In this document: positions 29,144 to 41,431 of the stretch, in pieces | How positions within the stretch are numbered: position 1 is the stretch's first letter | How the letters are laid out: the number at the start of each line of letters is the position of its first letter | Assembly: GCF_003024195.1 (NCBI RefSeq) | Contig: NZ_KZ679042.1 | Coordinates: 496,001-560,000 of the forward strand | Direction of reading: 5' to 3' | Source of the DNA: Streptomyces dioscori | GTDB lineage: Bacteria > Actinomycetota > Actinomycetes > Streptomycetales > Streptomycetaceae | DNA length: 64,000 nt | The notes under the pieces: model-generated | What the model saw: only the letters and a program-made list of their open reading frames with translations | Told to the model about the DNA's origin: nothing | The model's database searches: none | Made by a program: the position numbers and the translations under genes

Positions 29144-29188
29144 CCGGTCAGACGGTCAAGCGGCCAGGGGCAGGCGGTCCACGACGCG

Positions 29189-29225
29189 CGGACCGCACGG
29201 CGACGGGAAGTCGCCATGCGGTCCG
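29189..29225. terminator. Hairpin terminator after pmt
   Basis: A 16-bp stem with a single mismatch and a 5-base loop (GGGAA) lies 45 bases after the pmt stop and 40 bases before the end of the convergent small membrane protein gene, so it can serve both. Confidence 0.85.
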
Positions 29226-29264
29226 TTCTCATGCTGTGTGCGAGCCTTGGCGGTGTCTCGCACC

Positions 29265-29441
29265 TCACCGCCTGCGGCTCCTGCTCCCCCACCCGGTGCC
29301 CACCCCGGCGACGTGCAGCGCCAGCACCGTCAGACCGATGAGCATCACGTTCGTCGATGTGAAAGTGTCATTGGTCGAGATGTCCGCGGCGTTGATCAGG
29401 AACGCGATGAAGAACAGGACTGCAGCTGCTATGCCGAGCAC
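29265..29441 (-). CDS. 58-residue two-helix membrane protein
   Basis: This short gene starts with GTG 29441 after a good AAAGAGGAG site seven bases upstream and codes MLGIAAAVLFFIAFLINAAD, a short polar turn, and a second hydrophobic helix VMLIGLTVLALHVAG, ending in a basic tail SRSRRR. The two helices with a cytoplasmic basic end suggest a small hairpin membrane protein. Similar tiny proteins are widespread in Streptomyces with no assigned function. Third-position GC bias, the ribosome site and a terminator beyond its stop support it as real. Confidence 0.8.
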   Translation of the reverse strand: MLGIAAAVLFFIAFLINAADISTNDTFTSTNVMLIGLTVLALHVAGVGTGWGSRSRRR

Positions 29442-29728
29442 GGATTCTCCTCTTTCCGGTCACGGGACGGGAGCGGCTCCCGTCCCCGACCTCCGTGTGC
29501 CCCGGCCCGGCCGAATCAGACGCGTGAATCAGCGGCGGCCCGGCACCCATGAGTCGGTCCGATCGTGGTACTCGCCGATCACACAGGAATCATCAGAGAC
29601 CACTGCGTTCCGGTTCACCTACCATCCCCACCGGACCCGGACGAGTAGACCCCTCGCCGACGGGAAGCAGCAGCGGTGGAAGCACAGGATCAGCACAGCC
29701 CTGTGGGGAGTGGGCTGGGGAAGGCGCA

Positions 29729-30163
29729 ATGGCGACCGAGCCGCGTTGGGACGACAAACTGCCTTCTGAGGAGATGTACACCCGGACGACCACCTTCCCG
29801 GGCGAGCTGCCCAATGTGACGGGCGCGCGACTCGCCGCGGAGGAGTTCCTCCTTGCGCTCACGCGCACCTCACCACCGGCCGCACCCGAGCACTGGGACG
29901 ACATCCTGCTGGTCGTCACGGAGCTGGCGGCCAATGTGGTGCAGTACGCGCCGGGCCCGTTCGAGCTGCGCCTGCGGCGTACGTTCGACGGCGTGCACGT
30001 GACCATGCGCGACACCAGCACGACTCCGCCGGCGCCCCGCCCGTTCCATCCCGGCCGGGGTGACGGGGGTGTCGGCTGGCATCTGATCCACACGCTGTGC
30101 GACCAGGTGAGCGTGGTGGTGACCGACAAGGGCAAGGACATCCACGTGTTCCTGCCGTGGTGA
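29729..30163 (+). CDS. RsbW-like ATP-binding protein (anti-sigma kinase family)
   Basis: The 144-residue product is a stand-alone GHKL ATPase domain of the HATPase_c_2 group. The N box is VVTELAANVVQYA near residue 67 and the glycine-rich lid is GRGDGGVGWHLIHTLCD near residue 112, both as in SpoIIAB/RsbW proteins that bind a sigma factor or phosphorylate an anti-anti-sigma partner. The ATG follows GGGGAAGG. It has no adjacent antagonist, but sigma, STAS and PP2C genes lie within 15 kb. It converges on a second such ATPase gene across a terminator. Confidence 0.87.
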   Translation: MATEPRWDDKLPSEEMYTRTTTFPGELPNVTGARLAAEEFLLALTRTSPPAAPEHWDDILLVVTELAANVVQYAPGPFELRLRRTFDGVHVTMRDTSTTPPAPRPFHPGRGDGGVGWHLIHTLCDQVSVVVTDKGKDIHVFLPW

Positions 30164-30208
30164 GGACCGCCGCCCGGAAGTACGCAACTCCGGAAGCACG
30201 CGACTCAG

Positions 30209-30241
30209 GACGGCCTCGGACGGAAATCGTCCGAGGCCGTC
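30209..30241. terminator. Bidirectional hairpin terminator
   Basis: A perfect 14-bp stem (GACGGCCTCGGACG and its complement) with loop GAAAT lies between two convergent ATPase genes. Confidence 0.85.
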
Positions 30242-30283
30242 GGCGTGGGGGTGGCCGTGCCGGTGAGGTGCCGGTGACGTCCT

Positions 30284-30790
30284 TCAGACGAGCGGCACCA
30301 GCACGCTGACGGTCTTGCCGCCGCCCGGACGCAGGTCGACGGCGATGTCACGGGCCAGCCGGATGATGACCGGCCAGCCGTAACCGTTGCCGTGGTGCTT
30401 CGTCGGCAGGCTTCCCGCGCCGAAGGCGGCGGCGGGGACGACGTCACTGTTGTCGTGCACGGCCAGCCGCACACCCTCCGGCGTGGGCGTCACCTCGAAC
30501 CCGGCCAGCCCGCCCCCGTGCCGGACGGCGTTCGCCGCCAGCTCCGAGACGACCAGTGAGAGATCGATGAGCGCCGCCTCGGTCGCCGTGCGGTCGGCGT
30601 TGTTCCACTGTTCGAGCACCACGTCGCGTGCGTACGCGCGGGCCGTCGCCGCGGTCGTGACGGGGGCCGGCGCCGTCGCCGCGGTCGTGACCGGGGCGGC
30701 GGCCGGGGCTGGGCTCGGGCCCGGGGCCCATGACGTCACCTCTGGCGGACTGGCCGCGGACGCGAGGGCGGTCGTGTCGGTTCGGTCCAT
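30284..30790 (-). CDS. RsbW-like ATP-binding protein with repeat linker
   Basis: The 168-residue product has an N-terminal Ala/Pro/Thr-rich region with a tandem ten-residue repeat around PVTTAATA (about residues 28-50), followed by a HATPase_c_2 domain. The N box is VVSELAANAVRHG near residue 85, and the lid has HGNGYGWPVIIRLARD near 133. It is a probable partner-switching kinase or ATP-binding regulator like its convergent neighbour. The unusual extension may tether or shield the domain. The target is unknown. Confidence 0.85.
   Translation of the reverse strand: MDRTDTTALASAASPPEVTSWAPGPSPAPAAAPVTTAATAPAPVTTAATARAYARDVVLEQWNNADRTATEAALIDLSLVVSELAANAVRHGGGLAGFEVTPTPEGVRLAVHDNSDVVPAAAFGAGSLPTKHHGNGYGWPVIIRLARDIAVDLRPGGGKTVSVLVPLV
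30642..30701. repeat. 30-bp tandem repeat in the ATPase gene
   Basis: Two 30-bp units, each beginning GCCGTCGCCGCGGTCGTGAC, sit head to tail inside the coding region and encode the duplicated ten-residue segment. The frame is kept. Confidence 0.8.
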
Positions 30791-31023
30791 ATGCGTCGTG
30801 TCCCTGCACTCTGGTTCTTCGATGCCCGGTGCCGGTCCGGAGCCGTCGAGCGGCTGCGCGGACCGGTCACCGTCCCCGGCATCGCCATCACCTGCGCCTC
30901 GTCGCGGGGACGAGTGGCTGCGCGGTCCTGATCGGCGTCATCGCTGTCTCCTCGGTCCGCGCCCCTTCGGGATCCGCCTTCCCGCTGGATCCCCATCCAT
31001 TGCAGCAGACGCGTCACGCCGGC

Positions 31024-31395
31024 TCAGGACGTGGTCGTCCGTCGTGGCGGCAGGCCCCGGTAGTAGTGGCCGACTCCGGAGAGATACCCGGGGTCCAGCG
31101 TCTCGCGGTCGGTCCTGAACCGGGGCGCGGCCTTGACCTCGTCCTCGGTGCACGCCACCTTGATCTCCTGGGCCTCCGGGTCGATGGAGGTGACCAGGCC
31201 CACGGGGATCAGAACACTCCTGCCGAACACCCAGCCACCGGTGTCGACGATCAGATGCCGCATCCCGGATTCGTCCACCTGCCGGTCCACGTGCCCGATG
31301 GTCCCGTCGGACGCCGCGACCGTGAACCCCGTGAGCAGCAGTCCCTCCGCGTATCCGCTGGCCGGTGCGTACGACCAGATTCTGTCGGTGGTCAC
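31024..31395 (-). CDS. PRC-barrel domain protein
   Basis: The 123-residue product has a PRC-barrel fold over about residues 15-80, with GFTVAASDGTIGHVDRQVDE and HLIVDTGGWVFGRSVLIPVG, followed by a charged tail that ends near GHYYRG. PRC-barrels mediate protein or RNA contacts, and in Streptomyces they are often stress induced. GTG 31395 has GGAAG eight bases upstream. About 84 bases before it lies a match to the sigma-B promoter consensus, which suits its place beside Dps and sigma factor genes. Confidence 0.85.
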   Translation of the reverse strand: MTTDRIWSYAPASGYAEGLLLTGFTVAASDGTIGHVDRQVDESGMRHLIVDTGGWVFGRSVLIPVGLVTSIDPEAQEIKVACTEDEVKAAPRFRTDRETLDPGYLSGVGHYYRGLPPRRTTTS

Positions 31396-31478
31396 GTCGC
31401 TGCTTCCTTCCCATGGTCGAGTTGCGAACGGAGCACCGCGGCCGGTGTGCGCCGCCCGCCGTCCTCCTGGGGCAGCCA

Positions 31479-31503
31479 ATACCCTCCTGCCGGGTCCGCA
31501 TTC
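31479..31503 (-). promoter_or_regulatory. Sigma-B-type promoter for the PRC-barrel gene
   Basis: On the minus strand GAAT, a 15-base spacer and GGGTAT match the Streptomyces sigma-B consensus GNNT-N14-16-GGGTA(C/T). The first GTG lies 84 bases downstream. Two SigB-family sigma genes are within 4 kb. Confidence 0.5.
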
Positions 31504-31668
31504 CCGGCGATTTTCGCGCGGCGCCCTCGTGGGGCCCGCGGGGGCCGTGCCGCACACGGTCGGCAAAAGGACGCGCGGCGGCTCGCTACGAGAAAGGCGC
31601 ACCGCCGTGAAAAGAGCAGGCGTACCACCAGGGAAGCAGGGAACCAGAAGCCCTGGAGGTTGATAACA

Positions 31669-31839
31669 ATGGTTCCCATCATTCTTGTTCTTCTGCTCGC
31701 TCTTCTCCTTTTCGGTGCGGGTTTCGCGCTCAAGGCGCTGTGGTGGATCGCGGTCATCGTGCTGGTCGTCTGGCTGCTCGGCTTCGTGGTGCGTCCGACC
31801 GCCTCCGGTGGCCGCCGCGGACGCTGGTACCGCTGGTAG
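31669..31839 (+). CDS. Small hydrophobic membrane protein (lmo0937-like)
   Basis: The 56-residue product is two nearly joined hydrophobic helices (LVLLLALLLFGAGFALKALW and WIAVIVLVVWLLGFVV) with a basic C-terminal tail ending RGRWYRW. This is the look of the lmo0937-family small membrane proteins, usually in general stress regulons. GGAGG lies ten bases before the ATG. Dps follows 75 bases later in the same direction, so the two may be co-transcribed. Confidence 0.8.
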   Translation: MVPIILVLLLALLLFGAGFALKALWWIAVIVLVVWLLGFVVRPTASGGRRGRWYRW

Positions 31840-31914
31840 GAGGGCCGCGAGCGCTCGGACACCGGCCGTCGCGCCCACCATCTCGCACAGCGAACTCCCA
31901 GGAAGGAAAAAGGA

Positions 31915-32487
31915 ATGACGTCGTCCCGAACCGAACCCAAGTACACCGTTCCCGGACTCAGCGTCCAGGACGGCGGGAAGCTTATCGAACTGCTCCGTCT
32001 GCGGCTGCACGCACTCAATGACCTCTCGCTCACGCTGAAGCACATTCACTGGAATGTGGTAGGCCCGCATTTCATCGCCATCCACGAAATGCTCGACCCG
32101 CAGGTCGACCGGGTCCGTGCCATGGCTGACGACACCGCGGAGCGGGTCTCGGCGCTGGGCGGGGTACCCGTGGGGACTCCCGGCGCCCTCGTCGCCGAGC
32201 GGACCTGGGACGACTACGACGTCGGGCGCGCGGACGCGATCGCCCATCTCGGCGCCCTCGACCTGGTCTACACGGGCATCGTCGAGAGCCACCGCGCCGC
32301 GCTGGCCGAGGTCGGCAAGTTCGACCCGGTGACGGAGGACCTCCTCATCGAGCAGCTGCGCTCCCTCGAACAGTTCCAGTGGTTCGTGCGCGCGCACCTC
32401 GAAAGCTCCGGTGGTGACCTCGCCACGGCGGGCACCCACACCGAGACCGAGGCGGCACGCTCGGCGCACGAGGACGGGGCCCGATAG
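31915..32487 (+). CDS. dps: Dps-family DNA-protecting ferritin
   Basis: The 190-residue product is a Dps ferritin-like protein, which stores iron with peroxide as oxidant and can bind DNA. Ferroxidase residues sit in LKHIHWNVVGPHFIAIHEMLD and the QVDRVRAMADDTAERVSALGG helix, the standard intersubunit site. The N-terminal tail is short and the C-terminal tail (about residues 165-190) is Glu/Thr-rich, so DNA binding by tails is uncertain. AGGAAGGAAAAAGG precedes the ATG. A strong terminator follows. It fits an oxidative or osmotic stress island. Confidence 0.94.
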   Translation: MTSSRTEPKYTVPGLSVQDGGKLIELLRLRLHALNDLSLTLKHIHWNVVGPHFIAIHEMLDPQVDRVRAMADDTAERVSALGGVPVGTPGALVAERTWDDYDVGRADAIAHLGALDLVYTGIVESHRAALAEVGKFDPVTEDLLIEQLRSLEQFQWFVRAHLESSGGDLATAGTHTETEAARSAHEDGAR

Positions 32488-32504
32488 CAGGCCTTGCGAC
32501 ACGA

Positions 32505-32539
32505 AAGGGGCCCGGATCCATGACGGATCCGGGCCCCTT
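32505..32539. terminator. Strong hairpin terminator after dps
   Basis: A perfect 15-bp stem (AAGGGGCCCGGATCC and its complement) with the loop ATGAC begins 18 bases after the dps stop and can also end transcripts of the convergent MEDS-kinase gene. Confidence 0.92.
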
Positions 32540-32612
32540 CGCGTGCTTCGGCCTGTCTTCGCATGCGTCGTCGGTTTGCCTTCGCGTGCTTCGGTCTGCC
32601 GCTCCGCGTGCC

Positions 32613-33557
32613 TCAGACGCGGGAGACGTAGCTGCGGATCGTCGTGCCGGTGTCGCCGGTGTGCAGGCGCACCAGATCCGAGAGGTAGTGCACGAGCAGC
32701 AGGCCCCGGCCGCCGATCTGGCCGGCGGGTGCGGGGCGGCGGCCCGCGAGGGGGTCGGCCAGCCGCCCGAAGTCCTGTACCTGGCAGACGATCTGCTCGT
32801 TCTCCGCCCACAGGCGCAGCGTCCCCGTGCCACCCGCGTGCACGACGCTGTTCGTGGTCAGTTCGGCGACGACCAGGGCCAGATCCTGCAGACGGACCGT
32901 GCTCATCCCCCGCTCCCGCGCCTGAGCGAGTGCGAAGTCACGGGCGGCCGGCAGCGTTTGTGCGTCATAGCGGAAGGTCGCCGCGCCGGGCAGGGCGGAC
33001 AGCGGTTCGTTGCAGCGCGCGAGCACCCTTTCGGGGTCGTACGCCGCACTGGGCCGCTCACGTCCCCCGGTGATGAGGACGGGGTGGGTGGCATGGGCGT
33101 CGGCGAGCACGTCCCTGGGCAGGGACCGGGCGTCGTACGGGCACAGGATGGTGACCTCACGGCCGCGGAACGCCTCGTTGATGAGGGCCTCGTGCTGGAC
33201 GCAGGCGGGGTACTCCACGACGGTGCGGCCGGGCCAGATCGGCTCGCCGATGATCCGGACGCGGACGCCCGGCCGGGCGTCCGCGAAAGCCCGCAGCACC
33301 GACGGGATGATCCGGCCGGGGTTGCGGCCTGCCGACGTCATGTCGACGAGGTGCACCGCCTGGGCCGCCGGGCCAAGTGCCGCCTCGATCAGTTCGAGCC
33401 GCGCGGCGGGCGCGGCCACCGCCACGGGCTCTCCGGCCGTCAGCCCTTCCCGTATGAACGGAACCGTGCCGCCCAAGTACTCCCGGTCGTCACGGTAGAA
33501 GAGCGCGGGGTGCACGAAGGGCGCGCCGGTGGTCGGCTCGGTGGCCGTCGTGGTCAC
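32613..33557 (-). CDS. MEDS-domain sensor fused to RsbW-like ATPase
   Basis: The 314-residue product has an N-terminal MEDS domain (about residues 15-170), recognised by FVHPALFYRDDREYLGGTVPFIREGL and by ECPACVQHEALIN-like segments with Cys and His that may bind a metal or ligand. A HATPase_c_2 domain follows (about 190-310) with VVAELTTNSVVHAGG and a glycine-rich lid GGRGLLLVHYLSD. This layout is common in Streptomyces as a sensory anti-sigma regulator. GTG 33557 has AGGAG eight bases upstream. The likely target is one of the SigB-like factors nearby; this is inference. Confidence 0.88.
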   Translation of the reverse strand: MTTTATEPTTGAPFVHPALFYRDDREYLGGTVPFIREGLTAGEPVAVAAPAARLELIEAALGPAAQAVHLVDMTSAGRNPGRIIPSVLRAFADARPGVRVRIIGEPIWPGRTVVEYPACVQHEALINEAFRGREVTILCPYDARSLPRDVLADAHATHPVLITGGRERPSAAYDPERVLARCNEPLSALPGAATFRYDAQTLPAARDFALAQARERGMSTVRLQDLALVVAELTTNSVVHAGGTGTLRLWAENEQIVCQVQDFGRLADPLAGRRPAPAGQIGGRGLLLVHYLSDLVRLHTGDTGTTIRSYVSRV

Positions 33558-33754
33558 GTCGGCGCTCCTGTCGGCGGCGTGCGCCGGGTGTGCCGCCAGC
33601 CGGACGGTTCGCGTCGGTTCGCCGTCGTCCGACGGCGGCATCGACGACGAATTGTCCTTGCTGTCCCTCAGGTACACCGGTCTCACCCCGGGGCCCACCC
33701 TACGCCGTCGCACGGACGTTCCCTCGTCACTCAAGTGTGTCCCATGCACACAGC

Positions 33755-33784
33755 GGGCCGGTCGCACCAGGGTGCGACCGGCCC
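33755..33784. terminator. Hairpin terminator after the DUF5133 gene
   Basis: A perfect 13-bp stem (GGGCCGGTCGCAC and its complement) with a 4-base loop lies 60 bases beyond the stop of the minus-strand DUF5133 gene and upstream of the next minus-strand gene. Confidence 0.85.
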
Positions 33785-33787
33785 GAA

Positions 33788-33843
33788 GGGTGGGTCGAGG
33801 GATGGGTCGAGGGATGGGTCGAGGGGGTGGTCGAGGGGGTGGG
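33788..33843. repeat. 12-bp tandem repeat
   Basis: Four units close to GGATGGGTCGAG and a partial fifth abut the DUF5133 stop codon and separate it from its terminator. The array is non-coding. Confidence 0.85.
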
Positions 33844-34158
33844 TTATGCGACGGCCTCATCCACGCCATGGACCTCGCCCGCGTCACGGACCCGGCCCAC
33901 GTCACGGACCTCGGCGGAACCGGGCGCGGCGGGCCGCAGGGGCAGCGGCGTCAGTGAACCCTCCGCGGCGGCGATGTGGCTGCGCGCCTTCTTCAGTGCC
34001 AGGTCCACGTCCCGGGTGCCGGTCGACACGCAGAGGGTGTAGGCGAGGTCCTGCACCCGCTGGCCCGCCTTCACCGCGCCGCTCCCGGCCTGGTGCGCGA
34101 CGAGTGCCTCGTACTCCCCCACGAGCTTGCGCAGGGTCGCGGGGTGGGGCATCAGCAT
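33844..34158 (-). CDS. DUF5133-family small protein
   Basis: The 104-residue product opens with MLMPHPATLRKLVGEYEAL, the hallmark of the actinomycete DUF5133 family, and contains a helical stretch with QDLAYTLCVSTGTRDVDLALKKAR. The function is unknown; members often sit beside stress sigma factor genes as here. ATG 34158 has AAGGAGAG just upstream. The C-terminus has a low-complexity Val/Asp/Gly stretch. The gene lies downstream of the sigma factor gene in the same direction, with a 122-base gap. Confidence 0.85.
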   Translation of the reverse strand: MLMPHPATLRKLVGEYEALVAHQAGSGAVKAGQRVQDLAYTLCVSTGTRDVDLALKKARSHIAAAEGSLTPLPLRPAAPGSAEVRDVGRVRDAGEVHGVDEAVA

Positions 34159-34280
34159 CCGGTTCTCTCCTTGATCACCTAATCGTGGGTCCACGGCGGG
34201 CTCAGGGGGTTCGGCGGGTTCGGCAGGTTCGGGAGTACCGGCCGGGGCGGCGCGTGCGTCGTCGGGACCGTGGTGCCGCG

Positions 34281-35204
34281 TCACGCGGCTCCCGTCCTGC
34301 CGTCGGCGTCCCCGCGGCCGGGGCGGGCCTGGGCGCCCAGCGCCTCGTCCCGCACCCGTGCGCAGCTGCGGGTGATGAGCCGGGAGACGTGCATCTGGGA
34401 GATGCCGAGCTGGTCGGCTATGCGGTTCTGTGTCATGTCCTCGAAGAAGCGCATGTACAGGATGTTCCGCTCGCGCTCCGGCAGCCGGCGCAGTCCTTCT
34501 TTCGCGGCTTCGCGGTCGACGACCATGTCGTAGGAGGAGTCGGGGGCGCCCAGGGTGTCCGCGAGGCTGTAGTTGTCGTCGGCGGACGACAGTTCGGCGT
34601 CGAGGGACAGGGTGCTGAAGCTCTCCATCGCCTCCATCCCCGCGCTCACCTCGTCCTCCGTCAGCCCGGCGTGCACCGCGATCTCGGCCGTCGTCGGCTC
34701 GGGGGCGCCGGGGTTCATCGTGAGGTCGCGGCGGGCGATCCGCACCTTGTTCCGCAGCTCCTGGACCCGGCGGGGCACCCGCAGCGCCCACATGCGGTCC
34801 CGGAAGTGCCGCTTGACCTCACCGGTGATGGTGGGCACCGCGTAACTCTCGAACGCCCCGCGCGAGGGGTCGAAGCGGTCTATCGCCTTCACCAGGCCGA
34901 CGGCCGCGACCTGCCGCAGGTCCTCGATGTTCTCGCCGCGGTCGCGGAAACGGCCGGCGATGCGGTGGGCCATCGGCAGCCAGGCCTTCGCCAACTCGTC
35001 GCGGACGGCGTCCCGCTCGGGCCCCTCCTCCAGAGCGGCCAGCCGGGCGAAGTCGGTCGCCGAATCAGGAGCGTCGTCGTGCGGGTGCCTCGACGCGGCG
35101 GTCCGGGCCGAGGGACCCGGCGCGGTCGTCGTCGCGGTGGACATGGACCGCGCCTCGGCAGGTACGGACTCCTCCGGGCTGTTTATCGACAAGTCGATGC
35201 TCAT
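34281..35204 (-). CDS. SigB/SigF/SigG-family RNA polymerase sigma factor
   Basis: The 307-residue product is a group 3 sigma factor. It has an N-terminal extension of about 55 residues, region 2 with GENIEDLRQVAAVGLVKAIDRFD and FESYAVPTITGEVKRHFRD, region 3 near residues 150-200, and region 4 with RERNILYMRFFEDMTQNRIADQLGISQMHVSRL. Members direct stress and differentiation promoters and are usually held by RsbW-like proteins, several of which are encoded nearby. ATG 35204 has AGGAGCG upstream. It diverges from a second sigma gene of the same family. Confidence 0.94.
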   Translation of the reverse strand: MSIDLSINSPEESVPAEARSMSTATTTAPGPSARTAASRHPHDDAPDSATDFARLAALEEGPERDAVRDELAKAWLPMAHRIAGRFRDRGENIEDLRQVAAVGLVKAIDRFDPSRGAFESYAVPTITGEVKRHFRDRMWALRVPRRVQELRNKVRIARRDLTMNPGAPEPTTAEIAVHAGLTEDEVSAGMEAMESFSTLSLDAELSSADDNYSLADTLGAPDSSYDMVVDREAAKEGLRRLPERERNILYMRFFEDMTQNRIADQLGISQMHVSRLITRSCARVRDEALGAQARPGRGDADGRTGAA

Positions 35205-35597
35205 GCGGATTCGCTCCTGAACAAGTGGCGTGCGAGGGGATGCCGCAGGGACGATGACTTCCGGGGATCCCGGAGGGCCACCGCAGTCGGCTGAGCCGTT
35301 CCTGCGGGCGTGCCTCCGGTCCGAAGCACGAATTCCGCCTGCCCTTGCTTCCGGAGAGGAAACACCCCGTCTCGAAATCGACGGCACGTCACGGTGGCGG
35401 CACGGCGTCCCTCCTCGCGTCGAAGGGCGTACGGCCCACCGGTGCGTACCGCCCACCCGCGTGCGCCGTCGGCGGCCGGCCCGTGCGAGAGTTCTCCGGC
35501 GCTCGTGCGAGAGTTCTCCGACAAGGACCGACCGTGTCGGAGCGTCGACTTCTGGCCAGATCCTCAGTGGTCCTGATCTCTTTCGGGATTGGGTGGC
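35205..35597. other. Divergent regulatory region between two sigma factor genes
   Basis: These 393 bases hold no gene I can support. The striking element is the 17-bp direct repeat described separately at 35482-35520. No clear sigma-B-type promoter was found for either gene. Confidence 0.5.
35482..35520. repeat. 17-bp direct repeat with 22-bp period upstream of a sigma gene
   Basis: CGTGCGAGAGTTCTCCG occurs twice without mismatch, starting at 35482 and 35504. The 22-bp period is close to two helical turns, so the copies would face the same side of the DNA. The array ends 78 bases before the sigma start and looks like a tandem activator site. Confidence 0.75.
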
Positions 35598-36542
35598 ATG
35601 ACCCGCGAGAACCAGGGCACACGGCGTGTGTCATCAACAGCGACGGTGAGTGGGGTGGGCGGCATGGCAGCCGTGACGGCAGACGGGGCGACGGCCACGG
35701 CGCGGGAGGCCGGGACGACGAGCGAGACGGAACTGCCTCTCATCGAGGACCCGTCACGTGTCAGGCCGAAGGACGCCCGCGAGCTGTCGCGGCAGTTCTT
35801 CGACCGGCTTGCCGTGCTGGAGGAAGGCACCCACGAATACCAGTACGCCCGCAACACCCTGATCGAGATGAACCTCTCCCTCGTCCGGTACGCGGCCTCC
35901 CGCTTCCGCGGCCGGGGCGACTCGATGGAGGACATCGTCCAGGTCGGCACCATCGGGCTGATCAAGGCCATCGACCGGTTCGAGCTGACGCGCGAGGTGG
36001 AGTTCACCTCCTTCGCCGTTCCCTACATCGTCGGCGAGATCAAGCGCTTCTTCCGTGACACGAGCTGGGCCGTCCATGTGCCGCGGCGGCTGCAGGAGGC
36101 CCGGGTCGAGCTGGCGAAGGCCACGGAGGAACTGCGGACGCGGCTGGGCCGTGCCCCCACGACCGCCGAGCTGTCCCACCTCATGTCGCTGCCCGAGGCG
36201 GAGGTCATCGAGGCCCGCAAGGCGGCGAACTGCTACAACTCCTCGTCGCTCGACGCGGCTCTGACCTCCGACAACGGTTCGCACGGCGAGTCCGTCCTGG
36301 CGGACTTCATCGGCGAGGACGACCGGTCGCTGGAACTCGTGGAGGACCTGCACTCGCTGGCGCCGCTGGTCGCCGAGCTCGACGAGCGCGAGCGCCGCAT
36401 CATCCACCTGCGGTTCGTGGAGGAGCGCACCCAGGCCGAGATCGGCGAACTGCTCGGTATCTCCCAGATGCACGTGTCGCGTCTGATCAGCCGCATCATC
36501 AAGCGGCTCCGCGCCGGTCTGCTCGACCCCTCGGTGGCCTGA
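35598..36542 (+). CDS. SigB/SigF/SigG-family RNA polymerase sigma factor (second)
   Basis: The 314-residue product has an N-terminal tail of about 55 residues, region 2 with GDSMEDIVQVGTIGLIKAIDRFE and FTSFAVPYIVGEIKRFFRD, region 3, and region 4 with RERRIIHLRFVEERTQAEIGELLGISQMHVSRLI. It is related to but clearly distinct from its divergent neighbour. The start is uncertain: ATG 35598 is chosen, a TTG at 35589 and an ATG at 35664 are in frame, and none has a strong ribosome site. A long-stem terminator follows. Confidence 0.92.
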   Translation: MTRENQGTRRVSSTATVSGVGGMAAVTADGATATAREAGTTSETELPLIEDPSRVRPKDARELSRQFFDRLAVLEEGTHEYQYARNTLIEMNLSLVRYAASRFRGRGDSMEDIVQVGTIGLIKAIDRFELTREVEFTSFAVPYIVGEIKRFFRDTSWAVHVPRRLQEARVELAKATEELRTRLGRAPTTAELSHLMSLPEAEVIEARKAANCYNSSSLDAALTSDNGSHGESVLADFIGEDDRSLELVEDLHSLAPLVAELDERERRIIHLRFVEERTQAEIGELLGISQMHVSRLISRIIKRLRAGLLDPSVA

Positions 36543-36582
36543 CACCCCCAAGCCCCCCCCGACCGGCATCCCCCCGCCGGTG

Positions 36583-36645
36583 ACCGAGCCCGCCGTCGAG
36601 GTCCTCACGAGCCCCCGCTCACCGGACCGCGACGGCGGGCTCGGT
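36583..36645. terminator. Long-stem terminator after the sigma gene
   Basis: A perfect 16-bp outer stem (ACCGAGCCCGCCGTCG and its complement) encloses a further 5-bp pairing GGTCC/GGACC. It starts 41 bases after the sigma stop. Confidence 0.82.
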
Positions 36646-36896
36646 CGTGTGGTCCACCGGTCGTGAACCCCGCCGGACGTAGGCCCCGCCGGTCGTGGAC
36701 CCCGCCGACCGTAAGATCCGCGGGCCGCAGGACCCGCGGTCAGGGGTCCGTCGGCCGCGGCCTGTGATCCGTCGTATGGGGGCGCCGCGTCTCCCTCGTC
36801 ACAGCACCCTCAGACTTCCCGGACACCCCTCTGGCCTCGGCTTGTCCCCGCCTTGGGCCCGCCTTGTCCTCGGCTTGGCGATTTTGGCACCACACT
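36646..36896. other. Gene-free upstream part of the hybrid kinase leader region
   Basis: No gene is seen here. The first 110 bases have degenerate repeats of the type CCCCGCCG-N4-CGT; the rest is unremarkable until the candidate promoter that follows. Confidence 0.4.
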
Positions 36897-36926
36897 TTGT
36901 TCACAACCTCACTTACGGGTTAGCCT
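36897..36926 (+). promoter_or_regulatory. Candidate vegetative promoter of the hybrid kinase gene
   Basis: TTGTTC and TAGCCT are separated by 18 bases in the only AT-richer stretch of this region, giving a leader of about 130 bases. Confidence 0.45.
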
Positions 36927-37062
36927 GCGGCGTATTTCCTCGTCAGGCGGTCCCGTGCCACAGGATGTCCGACGAGGACGTGGTCCGGCAGTGGGCCTGT
37001 TGTTCCGAGTCCCTTTCGCACAGGTTGCACAGGGACCTAAGAGGCATGGAACGAGGGTGCGC

Positions 37063-41340
<4,278 letters not shown>

Positions 41341-41348
41341 GCGACCGC

Positions 41349-41377
41349 GCCCGGCCGTGTGCGCGCACCGGCCGGGC
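41349..41377. terminator. Hairpin after the hybrid kinase gene
   Basis: A 9-bp stem GCCCGGCCG/CGGCCGGGC continues, past one bulged T, into a 3-bp pairing with a 4-base loop, directly after the stop. Confidence 0.65.
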
Positions 41378-41431
41378 ACAGGTCCCCGCGAACCGCCCCC
41401 ATGGGCATCCCCGCCGAGGAGCTAGGGCATC

